Notes: generated from the sequence alone by a model not told the origin. A DNA stretch of 64,000 nucleotides from Cristatella mucedo (GCA_009760855.2 WPIO01000155.1:485501-549500), one strand, 5' to 3'; counted from the first letter of the stretch, positions 34,216 to 45,399 are shown. Translations and numbers: made by a program.

Positions 34216-34349
34216 AATACACGGATAATTCAGCATTTCTTGCATAGCTACTATCTCTACTCAGCTATATTAACTCATATGATTGACGCATCGAGAGGTC
34301 AATGTACAAATATCCCAACAAAATTACGCTTCGTCCATAACTAACTGCT

Positions 34350-34379
34350 GCAAAATCTCTCTTTCTCCTCTCCCTCTCT

Positions 34380-34425
<46 letters not shown>

Positions 34426-34503
34426 TCTCTATCTATGTCTCTGTCTCTCTGTCTGTATGTCTGTCTCTGTCTGTCCGTCCGTCCGTCCGTCCGTCCTCTC
34501 TCG

Positions 34504-34575
<72 letters not shown>
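34350..34575. repeat. (CT)n microsatellite with (GTCC)n patch
   Basis: Long CT-rich tract with an internal run of GTCC at about 34,473-34,496. Translations are Ser/Leu or Arg/Glu repeats and not genes. Lies in the same putative intron. Confidence 0.95.
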
Positions 34576-35059
34576 GTGCTGCCATCCATCCCACCTCGCT
34601 CCTTGGCCCTCTAGTTATCTCAACGTCCCTCACACTCGTTCATTAAAATCTCTTGAGTATTGGCCCTTTAATTTGCATCCCCCAAGTCCTGTTCTTTCAC
34701 CACTTGCAATGGTGTCGCATCATTCAAGTGGCAGCTAAAGGCGAGCACTTAAAATAAAAGATTGAAGTTGCATGATTTAGGTGAAAATTTGGATCGAGCT
34801 ACGTTTGTCTCATTTGTCTTTTTTTTAGCAATGCATTGCTTGAATAATTAAGTTGCAGAAGTGCTTCAATGAGTGATATGATTTGATGAGTCAACGATGA
34901 AACTGTTTGGAGTTTGAAATTATGTGCTAGGTTTTTCGTTTGCTGCTAAATGTGCTGGCGAAGTTTGTCAACGAGCACAAGCGTCGCTGTCGATTGTCGA
35001 GCTAAGTCTAACCCTTGGCATGTCTGAACCAACTCGCTCTTGGTCGCAGTAGCCTTCTC

Positions 35060-36160
35060 ATGCTGCATTGTGTAGCCTCCGGTTTAAATGAACAGGCGGA
35101 TGCATTCTTTTCAGAGTTCGGTAACCATTTGGATCCGCTGACGATTGGAGTGACAGCGATTGCCACGACTGCAGCGCTGTCCTTGAACTCGATCGCTCTC
35201 TTTGGGATACTGATCAAAAAGGAAAAGCTGAAACCCCATCAGTACCTGGTGGTCAATTTAATCGCTACCGACTGGCTAATAGGCCTGCTGTCCCTCCTGC
35301 AGGTTAACCTTCGCTACGAAGGGCTGCGAGAGCCCTGCGTCAAAGCTCCGGGTTCGGTTGAGGTGGAATGCTCGGCAGCCATATTGTCGAGACTCTGGAA
35401 CGTCTTCATGTACTCAAACATGTTCACCCTGCTCTTCATCACGATGGAGCATTTCTTCGCCTGCCGCTGGCCTTTCCATCACAAGGTCATCCTGACGCGA
35501 GGAAAGGTCCTGCTGTGTCTGCTTGTCTGCTGGATTGTGTCGGCTACTCCTGACGCCGTCATTTTTGCAATGGAGTGCGACGACATGAGCCTAAGTAATC
35601 AGTCTTTCTGCGAGTATATGCTCGAATACAGCTCCGGCAGAGAGAGCTGGGAGATTTCGGCAGTGATTGTTTCCATAGTCACGGTCGTACTCGCCACGTT
35701 GGTTGCCGTGTATGCGTACATCCTCTGTCTAGTTCACAAAATGAGCATAAACGTAATCGAGGTTAAGAAGAAACGAAACGCCGTCATCACCTCGCTTCTA
35801 CTGGTCTTTTCTTTTATGCTGTCCTACTCGTTTTTCTACTGCCTACATTTCAACGTGGCTCTTGAGCACTCACCTGAAGCCACGTTCATAAAAGGCCAGC
35901 GGAAGCTGTGGCAAGCTCTGTCGCCTACTGCTCAATTACTGGGCGATTATGTCATTGCCGGCGTTGTTAGTGCTATACTTGATCCAATTATATACTGCAC
36001 CCGGACGAAGAAACTGAAAGCGGCTTTGCTGGGGTACTTGAGGAAGAACTTCGAAAAGAGAAAGCGCTCAATCACATACGGTTCCGGTAAGGAGGCGCAG
36101 TCTGCCAGCACTGACTACACAGCGGTTACAGCAGCCCATAATGAGGAAGACTCGCTGTAA
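35060..36160 (+). CDS. Divergent class A (rhodopsin-like) 7TM receptor
   Basis: One uninterrupted frame. Read as a stand-alone gene, the first ATG is at 35,060 (366 residues); read as the last exon of the PA gene it starts at 35,115. Numbering from 35,015, helices lie at about 43-67, 76-98, 119-144, 165-187, 214-241, 256-281 and 305-328. Class A landmarks include Asn58 (1.50), Asp86 in NLIATD (2.50), Trp173 in CWIV (4.50), Pro153 eight residues after the DRY position, DPIIY at 323-327, and a basic helix 8 (TKKLKAALLGYLRK). Oddities: the DRY motif reads Glu-His-Phe (145-147), there is no CWxP in helix 6, and no Pro 5.50. An N-glycosylation sequon NQS lies at 195-197 in the second extracellular loop. 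The C-tail is Ser/Thr-rich and ends EEDSL. The residues before position 34 look like translated intron, and the short N-terminus fits an ectodomain supplied by upstream exons. Ligand unknown. Confidence 0.82.
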   Translation: MLHCVASGLNEQADAFFSEFGNHLDPLTIGVTAIATTAALSLNSIALFGILIKKEKLKPHQYLVVNLIATDWLIGLLSLLQVNLRYEGLREPCVKAPGSVEVECSAAILSRLWNVFMYSNMFTLLFITMEHFFACRWPFHHKVILTRGKVLLCLLVCWIVSATPDAVIFAMECDDMSLSNQSFCEYMLEYSSGRESWEISAVIVSIVTVVLATLVAVYAYILCLVHKMSINVIEVKKKRNAVITSLLLVFSFMLSYSFFYCLHFNVALEHSPEATFIKGQRKLWQALSPTAQLLGDYVIAGVVSAILDPIIYCTRTKKLKAALLGYLRKNFEKRKRSITYGSGKEAQSASTDYTAVTAAHNEEDSL

Positions 36161-37784
36161 CAAAAAAGCTAAATGAAATAGTCAGGCGAACGCTCGATTG
36201 CCACTTGATGGGCGTGCAACGTGCTACCTTGCAGACAAGCCTTGTACGGCATGCCGTGATAGCTGTGCTCCTCTGTAGGTAAAAGCCCGGTATACGGTGG
36301 CACTGTCGTCGAAAATGCAATTTATCTGGCTTCTTATCAGGAGCTACACGACTAAAGCGACTTATCCACGAGAAGAACGACTCGCCTGCCCCTCGGGCCA
36401 CTGCCTCTACGTCCGGCGGCAGATATCTGCTGCAGTGTCACCTGCTGCAGTTATGCACTGCGCTCAGCTGCTGCAGTCACGTGCTGCAGTTTTCTGCTGC
36501 TGATGCCATCTTCTGCAGTCATCTGCCGGGAGGCAACCGCTGTTCGCGGCTTTTGCCTTAGTAAATGGAATAGTGGCCTCGATAATTTTTTACGCTATAA
36601 ATTATTAAAAAAATTGAGTTGATAATGATTCGAAGTGAACTCATGCAGGGTGCTTCTTGGCTTCGACTTTTTTATGGCTTCAAATCTCAGCAATGATGTA
36701 GTACTGGCTGGTGTTATGTGGCTGCTTGCATAGCAGCTTCAAAGCAATGACTTGTTTTTGCTTCTTTGCTATAAGGAATGCAGCTCACATTAGACAAAGA
36801 AACGGGAGAGATATGACGAGAAAGTGTTTGAGAGAGATGGAGGAGAGAGAGAGAGAGAGAAATACCTTGGGGCATAGAAATGAGGGGCGCTAGAAGGCGC
36901 TCTGCTATCTCGACGCTCCGTAGAAAGATTGGCCCTGCTCTGGCAATAGAGAGAACCGAGGAGATAGGTAGCGAATGAAATAGACGGGCTCACTACCACG
37001 TCGGACCAGAATTTGTTTTTAAACTACGGCATGCCAAAAATCGAAAAAGAAAAGGGTTCAATCCGCACCAAGCACATTTAAAGTTAAAATGTATGGTGAA
37101 ACACTAGCTACATGTAATTGAATAATGGCTTTGAGAAAAAATAGCCTTTTCCAGAGTTAATCTTATCTTGGCATGAGCCTGAAGTCGTCAATGATCCGGA
37201 TCAAGCTCCTTGACTAAAGAGATTACAGACGATCTACTTAAACGGCGCCAGAGAAAACGTGAAGGACACATGAAATGTAGCAAATAGAAACTCTGACTAT
37301 ATCTGCAGTGCCGGATAGTGACACAAACCTTCCAAATGCAGTAACAGCTCAAATCGAGCAATTTCTCATTTACTCCAGTTGTAAGCTCACGATCAACCAG
37401 CGATCAAACGATCAAAGGTCAACCAACCTAGTGTCCTGTGAGGCTGTTATTACTTACACACTGGCATGAAGTTATTCGGATAGGCACGACGAGACAAGAG
37501 AATGAAGGACCGAAACGAGTGACCTGACCTTGAATTCAATGCACTGCATGGCGGATCGTCAGTGTGTCAATAGTCCGAGAAGCTAGCTGTAATGCAGCAA
37601 CTGTGACATTCAGATGCGACAAATAAAGAGAGTGGTGGCTGGTTTGTGAGTCGACTACAATGCTTATTAATAATAGGTAAAGTGAAGAATACACGAAAGA
37701 ATAGGAGCTAGGATTATTATGATTAATACTTAATAGAATTACTACTGTATTATCGTACTTCTCTGATCGTAGTCAATCCGTGTC
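36161..37784. other. Downstream intergenic region with CTGCAG-rich stretch
   Basis: No gene recognised. At 36,415-36,525 CTGCTGCAGT-type words recur about seven times with TCACCTG/TCACGTG. A short (GA)n lies at 36,843-36,860. No AATAAA is close to the 7TM stop codon; an AATAAA word at about 37,621 is distant. Confidence 0.4.
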
Positions 37785-38965
37785 GTGTGAGGGTCATTTC
37801 TCTCTCATAAATGCAATGGGTCACCTGTGGAGTCCCTCAAGGGTCCGTACTTGATCCCTTGCTGTTCACCATTTATACTCAACCTCTCGGGAAAATGATT
37901 GAGGCCCATGAAATAGGATATCACTTTTATGCTGACGATAATCAGCTGTATTTGTCATTCAAGCCATCGGAATCTGCTGCAGCAACTGAGAAACTGAATG
38001 CTTGCCTTGCCGACATTCAATCCTGGATGTCGGAAAACTTCTTGAAACTAAATGACAATAAAACCGAACTGCTGCTCATAGGACACCCTAAGCGTGTGGC
38101 TGGATTAAAAGGCTTTGCTCTTGTAATAGGTGATGCTATTGTGTGACCGTCACCGTGTACTGGAAATTTAGGTGTCGTTTTTAACAGCTGCCTCGATTTC
38201 AAAAGCTTCATTCAGAAGACTGCCTCTACAGCTAGCCATCACATCCGATCCCTATCCAAGATTAGAAGCTGTCTCCCACAGTGGCTTGTAAAAAATTTAA
38301 CTAGGTCTTTAGTTCTGTCTCGGCTTGATTATTGTAATCCCCTTTTGGCTGGGCTACCAAAGAAAGCTATTAGGCTACTCCGGCTGACTATGAATATGGC
38401 TTCAAGGCTAATCTTCAAGTCCCAGAGGTTTGAGCACGTGTCACCTTTGCTTAAAGAGCTAGGATGGTTGCCGGTTGAGTAACGGATACAGAGCAAAAAT
38501 CTTACGCTAACCCACAAGGCCCGCCACGGCTTGGCTCCTTTGTATCTAGCTGAACTGCTGCACCGGTTTCAGCCTGTTCGCACACTCAGGTCCTGTATGG
38601 ACAATAAATTAGCTATTCCATTTCTCTGCTTAAAGACAGTTGGCAACAGAAGCTATAGCTCTGCCGGCCCTAGGCTGTGGAACTCGCTGCCACAATTCTT
38701 ACGCAACGACAACTACTCTGCTGCTGCCGACTTTGGCACATCTTTTTCAGCGGTCCTGAGCTGCTACTCCTATGGTACTCACTACCTCAACTGCTCTCCT
38801 GACTCGGCTATGCTTCCCACTTTCTCTTTGTTGCGTGAGACGAAGTCTGTTGGCTACCGAATGCATACCAAAAGCCGCTTAGTCTGTGAGTGCGCTATAC
38901 AAAACTCTCCTTCGTAACAGTAACATGGTCTTTGTGGCTTTGTGGAGTTACATTACATTGCAATT
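37785..38965 (+). mobile_element. L2-B LINE, best-preserved RT in the window
   Basis: The plus strand encodes [20 protein letters not shown] and [13 protein letters not shown] (about 37,820-37,965), the two central RT boxes, with the catalytic Asp-Asp intact. [16 protein letters not shown] follows. After a stop (TGA at 38,144) the thumb and C-terminal region continue in other frames: SRLDYCNPLLAGLP, RHGLAPLYLAELLHRF, GPRLWNSLPQFLRNDNYS. The 3' end at 38,965 is the 'tggagttacattacatt' terminus. It is 5'-truncated before the RT N-terminus and has at least two frame breaks, so it is not active. Confidence 0.85.
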
Positions 38966-39104
38966 ATAACTTTAAAATCTATCACAAGCGCTGCAATTGC
39001 AGAGCATCAGTAGTACGAGGAATGTGACTTTTTGATAAAGAACTAACGGGTAGGTAAGATTAGCTCGGTCTGATAAACCATTCAGTCAAACTTCATTATA
39101 ACAA

Positions 39105-39200
39105 CGATAATAATAAAATTCATAGAGTGCCTTGAGAGAGAATTCAATCTCTTTCTAGGCGCTTTACATTTGGTGCAATGGAAGTACAATGGACATGATT
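39105..39200 (-). mobile_element. L2-A tail fragment
   Basis: The minus strand reads TGTAAAGCGCCTAGAAAGAG, ATTGAATTCTCTCTCAAGGC and ACTCTATGAATTTTATTATT, the L2-A tail with a few changes. Confidence 0.7.
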
Positions 39201-39489
39201 GAAGAGTGCTTCCTAATATATCGTAGTCCTAATCCCTTCAGAAGCAGCGGAAAATAAAAAGCAGGCGAGACCTTAACTAAAAAAGAAATGTGTACAGATT
39301 CCTCCTTCCGTGGGTTATAGGACTACGGTGCTGATAAACGTTGCTGATAGACGCTGTAGCCTAGCAATGGCAGTAATATGCCAACGCGCGGTCTCTACCG
39401 ACCTCCACCGCTTCGAACCGCAGAGCAAGGTTTCATAAATTGAAAAGTTTAACACTTACATTCTGCTCTGCATTCGGCATATCTAATGT

Positions 39490-40315
39490 TGAAGCTGCAC
39501 GAAATCTAGGCTTCAAAAGTGACCTTCCATTCCACGATCACAGTCAAGTCGGCCTACTTTCAGCTACATAACATCGCTCAATTTCGGGCTTGCTTAGACA
39601 GGGATACCACATCTAAGTTGGTTTATGCATTTTTGACATACCGTCCTGACGTCTGTAACTCTCTGATTGTTGGTCTACAGGCCTTTGAATCTATCGCTGA
39701 ATCACAGCTGGTGCAACACTCGGCAGCCAGGCCTGAACGTCGTGAGCGTCGAAGTTGCCACATCACACTACGTATTGCCGACTTCCGTGGCTTCCAGTCA
39801 ATCAAAGCTTCTAATTCAAGGTTCTTTTACTTACTTTTAGATATCTTCATTCTATGGCTCCAGCCTAACCTATCAGATCTACTTCCACGTCAGGCTAAGC
39901 ATCGTACCTCCCGCTTTAGGAATCTAATCGTTTTCCTCGTAAAATCTCAAATCCTTTGGAGACCGGTGCCTTTAGTTCCTACGCTCCCACAGCCTGGAAC
40001 TCACTTTGAATTGCGTCACGACATTCCCTGACTAGATTACATTTAAAAAGAAACTGAAAACGCATCTATCTATCACAGCACCTAATGGGTTCACGTGATT
40101 CATCTTCTATGTGCTGATGCGCGCTCATACTGTTCATGCTGCCTCTAACCATGTTTGCGTGCTGACCTTGTGCATATCACCCCTAACCATTTTTTGCTTG
40201 TTGTCATTGAGCATGCTACCTCTCACCATTTAATCGTGATTCCTTTGCAGCAAATTTAAAGTGCCTGCAAAGAGATTGAGTTCTCTGCGGACGCTATATC
40301 AAATTTATTATTATT
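39490..40315 (+). mobile_element. L2-A LINE 3' half
   Basis: A 170-codon frame from 39,519 covers the C-terminal region ([38 protein letters not shown]). The 3' untranslated region and tail with (ATT)n follow. Amino acid substitutions at otherwise constant sites show decay. Confidence 0.75.
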
Positions 40316-42164
40316 ATTAGCATTGCTCGTACTAGTGATGCCCTGCACTTGCAGCTCTCGCAGCAGACTATTGAGTTGTAATTGCAATAACATAATATTA
40401 ACATTATTATAATCAATTTAGTAATATTAAATGATATTGAACCATCGGACCCTGAGCCTGCTTTTCCAGGCTTTCATTCTGGAATCACGTTGTATCCCAT
40501 TCGCTCTTATTCTCCTTCGTTTATTCTCCACTTTCATGTTTGCCGCTGCTGCATCGAATTTGAACTGATTTCTTTTGCGGCTGCAGCCACAGCTTCGTCC
40601 ATGCATCATGCGCAGCTTCGTCCATGCATCTTGTCTTCCGAGTGCCGTTGGCAGACTACATTAGCTGTACACGTCATCAAACGTTAGCAGTTTTATTTTC
40701 TTAAATCATGTACTTAAAAAAACTATGCATGACCGGAATCAAAACTGTTTCTATAAATCTGTAAAATAAGTAGAACTAAAATCGCATTCCAAATTTCACT
40801 ACGATATGTGAAATATTACCTGATTTATGGAGTTTTCCAGTCATCGAGCTGTACTAAAAATGAAGCTGCATGAAAGTCACCAGCATGCACTTCTACAAGC
40901 TCCACACATGTACCTCGATCTACCAAAGTTTAACAAGTTAGTATGCAATTCCTATACGATGCAGAGAACGGTACGTTGTTTAGTTGAACATATGCGGTGT
41001 ATGGTTTAAATCCGGGTTAGATGTGGTTTGCATAATGAAAAAATATAATTCATTTGTCTAGCACCCCAAGAAAACTTAATCACTATTCTGGTGCTTCACA
41101 TATTCCACGAGGCTCGTGCCCACGACCTCAGCTAGACATTCTTTTATTTTTTATTATGTTTTAATAATTTTTAATCGCTATTTTTATAATCATGAATCTT
41201 GTTTATTCTTTTATTTTTTTAAATAATGCCTGCTAGCAATTAAACGAGAATGTCATCAGAACTTCTATCACATTTCCAGTGACTTGTCTTTCGCAAGGCA
41301 TCTTAAGAAAATATTCGATTGCCAGACCATTTTTTAAGTATTTCCTTGACATTGCCCATGAATGCCACTAGTTTTATACGCACCTGCATCAGCTTGGAGG
41401 TGCAGTGCCTTTTGACTGCTGCCATATTTGAAATTTCACACGGTATTATTCTTCTCATAGTCTAACAAGCCGGGGGGGTAATAACGCTGCCTAGACTGTG
41501 GTAAATCTGAATAAGAGTGCGTTTAACAAAACCTTGTTCTTCTTAGACTAATAATGATAGCAGCCACACTAATTTTAGTAAATATTTTTCTAGAGCTGGC
41601 ATAGACGTCCAAAGGTTACGGAATGCTAGACCCACTGTCTAAACTTGAGAGTCTCAGCCCCTATTTATTGAGTACAATGTTCTATCACGTGCAGCTGTAA
41701 AGCACGCTCACATTAACCTGCTCAGTACTCGGATCAGCATGCTCGTACCGGAATCTCGGACCTCAGTGACTCAGTTCCCAGTAATTTATTTGAAGCAGAG
41801 TGATGAGATAAATTGATACAATATTTTTATATCACCTTGGGATATTTAAATCTCTTTGAAGGTATTATAAAATCACTGCAAATAAGATGTGTCAATTGTT
41901 CCATTGTCGGTAGTAATATGCTCACTGTCTGCACTCATGAGGATGTGTTTGTATAGCACCCTCAGAGAACGTAATCTCTTTCTAGGCACAAACACAGGAC
42001 AATCCATGGGGACTGAGCAATTTGGGAGAGGACCAAGTGGCTTTCTGTGGGACATTTTAAATGTCAAAATCGCTGCTTCATCGACTCTCGGCGACCTCAC
42101 TTTTAGGTGCGATCGTGCTGGCAAAGTATCTGCTAGCTGTTGCCGCTCAAATACGTACTTATAG
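40316..42164. other. Intergenic; decayed SINE-1 and L2-A tails
   Basis: No gene seen. A SINE-1 3' part in minus orientation lies at about 41,040-41,135 ('cgaggctcgtgcccacgacc'). Decayed L2-A tails, also minus orientation, lie at about 41,825-41,880 and 41,945-41,992. The rest is AT-rich and unassigned. Confidence 0.45.
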
Positions 42165-43095
42165 CTATGTGCAAACTAAGTGTGATTCAGAAATTGGAAT
42201 GGCTGACGCTCCAAATCGGCTCTGCCAGCATATCTCCTGTTCAATTTACGGGAAATCTAGGTGTCATGTTCCAACGTGACCTTTCATTACACGACCACAT
42301 CAGCTCTAAAGTAAAGTCTGCCTAATTTCAGCTACATAACATTGCTAAAAGTCGCGTTTTTTAGCAGGGATACCACACCTAAATTGTTCTATCATTTGTG
42401 ACATCCCGTCTTGAATTGTGTAACTCACTACTTGCCAGTCAACCGGCCTGTGCCATTCGGCGCTAACAGCAGGTGCAACACTCTGCAGCTAGGCTCCTTT
42501 GTCGTGAGCGTCGCAGTTGCCACATCACACTACTTCTCGCCGACCTGCACTGGCTCCCAGTCAAGCAAAGCGTCGACTCTCAGGCTCTGTCACTCACTTT
42601 CAAGTCCCTTCATTCATTGGCTCCAGCCTGCCTATCAGATCTGCAGCCCCATCAGGCCGAGCATCATACCACCCGCTTTTTCGGAATCTAATTTTTCACC
42701 TATACCTCATACAAACCTCAAATCCCTTGGAGATAGTGCATGTAGTTCGTATGCTCCCAAAGCCTGGAACTTACTCCCGACTTGCGTCACGACATCTCCT
42801 GATTTGTCCAGATTTAAATAGAAAATTAAAAAACGCATCTATTGATCATAGCATTTAACGGGACCCTGTGATTCAACCTTTGTGTGCTTATGCTTGCTGA
42901 CACTGCTTCGTGCTGCCACTAAGCATACTTGCATGCTGGCCCTGTGCATTTCACCCCTAACTATGTTATTCTTGTTGTTTATTGAGGATGCTACCACTAA
43001 CCATTCGATCGTGCTTCCTCAGCAGCAAATGCAAAGCGCCTAGAAAGAGATTGAGTTATCCGAGGGCGCTTTATCAAATGTATTATCATCATTAC
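42165..43095 (+). mobile_element. L2-A LINE 3' half
   Basis: Starts within 'aactaagtgtgattcagaaa', continues through CNTLQLGSFVV / [20 protein letters not shown] in two frames (one frameshift near 42,470), and ends with the tail 'gaaagagattgagttatccg' then 'agggcgctttatcaaatg'. Among the less decayed tails. Confidence 0.8.
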
Positions 43096-43732
43096 TATTA
43101 TTATACTTGTTTGTAAAGTGAACCCCGATAGCCCGATGAAGTTTCACTGCCGCAGTGAAAACCCAAAAATCTCGGCCCAAATCTGCATGCCATCGAAGGC
43201 CTCCAAGGGGTACAGGTACGTCAAACGTGTCCTCTCTCAAGTCGGCTAGCTATCGGCGACCGCCTAACCTATAGCCGATCGACGGATTTGCAGGCACAGC
43301 GAGTCTTGCCACCTAACTGTTTCCTACCAACTTGAGTTTTTCGTGCATACGTTACCACTACGGTGGGGTGGTCCAAGACTTATCAAGACTTAAAGAACTG
43401 CTAGCTAAACTCGGTTTAACTTCTTGGCCAAGACTCAAGAAAGACATAGCAACCGACCATTAAATAGGCGCCGTCAAGGACATGCCTTCTTCATTACTTT
43501 GAATAGTTTGGGAGACAAGTAGACTGGTGATATTGACGTAGCGCGAGTCCTAGAGCTTATGGAAATGTCAGACAGCGAGTCACACAAGAATTAGATAGTG
43601 AGGTGGCAGACGATAAAAGCAAGGTTAAAATTCACCGGGAGGTGCATAGAACAGAGACATTGTATACCTTCCAAAAGAATCAATGTTCTCATGACCATTC
43701 AGTGACTTGAAGCAAGTAGGAAGCAAGAATTA
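43096..43732. other. Unassigned intergenic sequence
   Basis: No gene seen. Confidence 0.35.
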
Positions 43733-43917
43733 CAGTGGTTCTCAACGTTCTTAGTGCCGCGACCCTTATTACAGTTCCGCGTGTTGTGGTGACCCCAATC
43801 GTGAAATTGTTGTGTGAAAATTGTGGAAATGCGTGTTTTCTGGTGGTCTTGGGCGACCCCGGCGAAAGGGTCGTTCGACCCCCACAGGGGTCGCGATCCA
43901 CAGGTTGAGAACCGCTT
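43733..43917 (-). mobile_element. Short hAT MITE resembling the SPIN/Charlie group
   Basis: A 185-base element with inverted ends CAGTGGTTCTCAAC at the left and GTTGAGAACCGCT at the right. Read on the minus strand, the end is followed by CTGTGGATCGCGACCCC, then GGGGTCGAACGACCCTTTC, GGGGTCGCCCAAGACCA and AGAAAACACGCATTTCC. Near the other end are TTGGGGTCACCACAACACG and AGGGTCGCGGCACTAAGAA. This order and wording match what I know of non-autonomous SPIN-type hAT elements from vertebrates. No coding capacity. A matching 8-bp target duplication is not visible, so the insertion may be old or the ends eroded. Confidence 0.75.
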
Positions 43918-45242
43918 ACTTAGAGGATGACTTACCATTTAAACTTCCTACGGAAAGGATGACCGAAGTAGGTAGGAAGCAAGACTCGTGTACACCCGGC
44001 TTGACCGGTGATGGTGGAGTCGCTATATTTTGCAACAGTCCTGGTGCCTTGGCTGGCCGGAGTGTATTTGTAAGGGTGAATGAGTTGACTGGCTTTTCTC
44101 CACCGTTGGCAGAACTGGTTTCTTTTTTAGATTTAGCTAGTGTTTTTGCCTTCTCTCTGGGTGGTTAACACGTAGGCAGGCACAAAGTTACTGGGATCGC
44201 TATTTCTTTATTGTTTATCATTTATTTATTATTGTTGTTTATGATAGTTTATTTATTTTATTCGTTTAGTTATTCGTAGTTACACCAGTCGCAGTAGCTG
44301 CAGCTGGAGAGCGTCAGTGACGTCAGCGGCACAGCTGTTGTCTTCTTCACGTAACGTCTAACCCTTCCAGGGACTAGAGCGTTAACTTCGCTGGGGAATA
44401 AGATGGCGTACCGATTGAATGAGACCCGGCGTTTCAGTATGTGATTCTCACTTACCGTACACTGCCCAGATATTTCGTAGGGGCTCTGGCTTTCGATGGC
44501 GGCGCGACGATGAACGAAGCACCCACACAAGCGAGTTTCGGCGTTGACGACGACGTCTGTATTGTATCGTATACAGGCATCACAGGTGAGCGAGCGTACA
44601 TTCTGATGTATCGGTAGTAGCCGTCGTGTAAGCAGCTCCGAAGCGCCAGTCGGTGCGAGAAGATAGTGGATAGCGTGCGTACAGGCCGTCGCACAGGCAG
44701 ACAGTCAATTTTTCGGCAAGGATATGTCACATGCCGGCATAGAGCACGCCCTTTGGGCGGACGGAACGTCGGCTGGGGGTGGAACCAAGTGATGGTGATG
44801 ACACACTCTCAATTTCTTGTCCACCCCTGCCCTCGTCGATGGAAAGTAGAGGCTGCACAACCCACCGTGTTGTAACCGGTAGGGGCCTCGGAGGCGAGGG
44901 CTAAGCCGTCTCGAAAGCAGTAAGTTCGCCTGGCAAGGTCGAGGTCAAGGTCGAGGCAAGCCCCTCGGCTTCTACTGTCAGACGACGCTTTCGAATAGTC
45001 AGCTTTTCGGCTTTCTCGCGCCCGGCGGGCAAGTAACATGGATATGCAAACTAGAAATTAGGTTCTCTTAGGGCACTCTACGAATGAATTAAAAACGGAA
45101 AGATGACAGTGACTTGCGGGACTCGCAACCGCGGCTTATTATGTGTGGTTATGCATTATTAGTACTATTATGAAAGTAGCGTCTAATTCAAGTCGTACTC
45201 GGCCGCTCACCGGGGCTCCACGAACGGTAGACTCGTCGTTGA
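43918..45242. other. Unassigned; SINE-1 tail near 45,040
   Basis: No gene recognised. A GC-richer part at 44,280-45,030 has several short frames without domains, and a CRE-like 'gtgacgtcag' at 44,317-44,326. A SINE-1 tail only ('agaaattaggttctcttagg') lies at about 45,037-45,090. Confidence 0.35.
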
Positions 45243-45399
45243 TGCTGGGCTTGCTCGGAGCAACCATTCCCGATCGCTGATAGGATACTATTTATATACT
45301 TATAATATATTTATATTTACTATTTATATACTATAATATATTTATATTTATACTGGAGCTGGGCTTGCTCGGAGCAACCATTCCCGATCGCTGATAGGA
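45243..45399. repeat. 43-bp direct duplication around an AT-rich segment
   Basis: Two essentially identical copies (about 45,243-45,285 and 45,357-45,399) containing GGGCTTGCTCGGAGCAACCA and TTCCCGATCGCTGATAGGAT enclose about 70 bases of TATAATATATTTATATTTA repeats. This could be a duplication or a small insertion with a long target duplication. Confidence 0.8.

Noticed and set aside
35015..35059. 7TM start at 35,015
   Set aside because: That codon is TTG; the first ATG is at 35,060, and sequence before 35,115 looks intronic.
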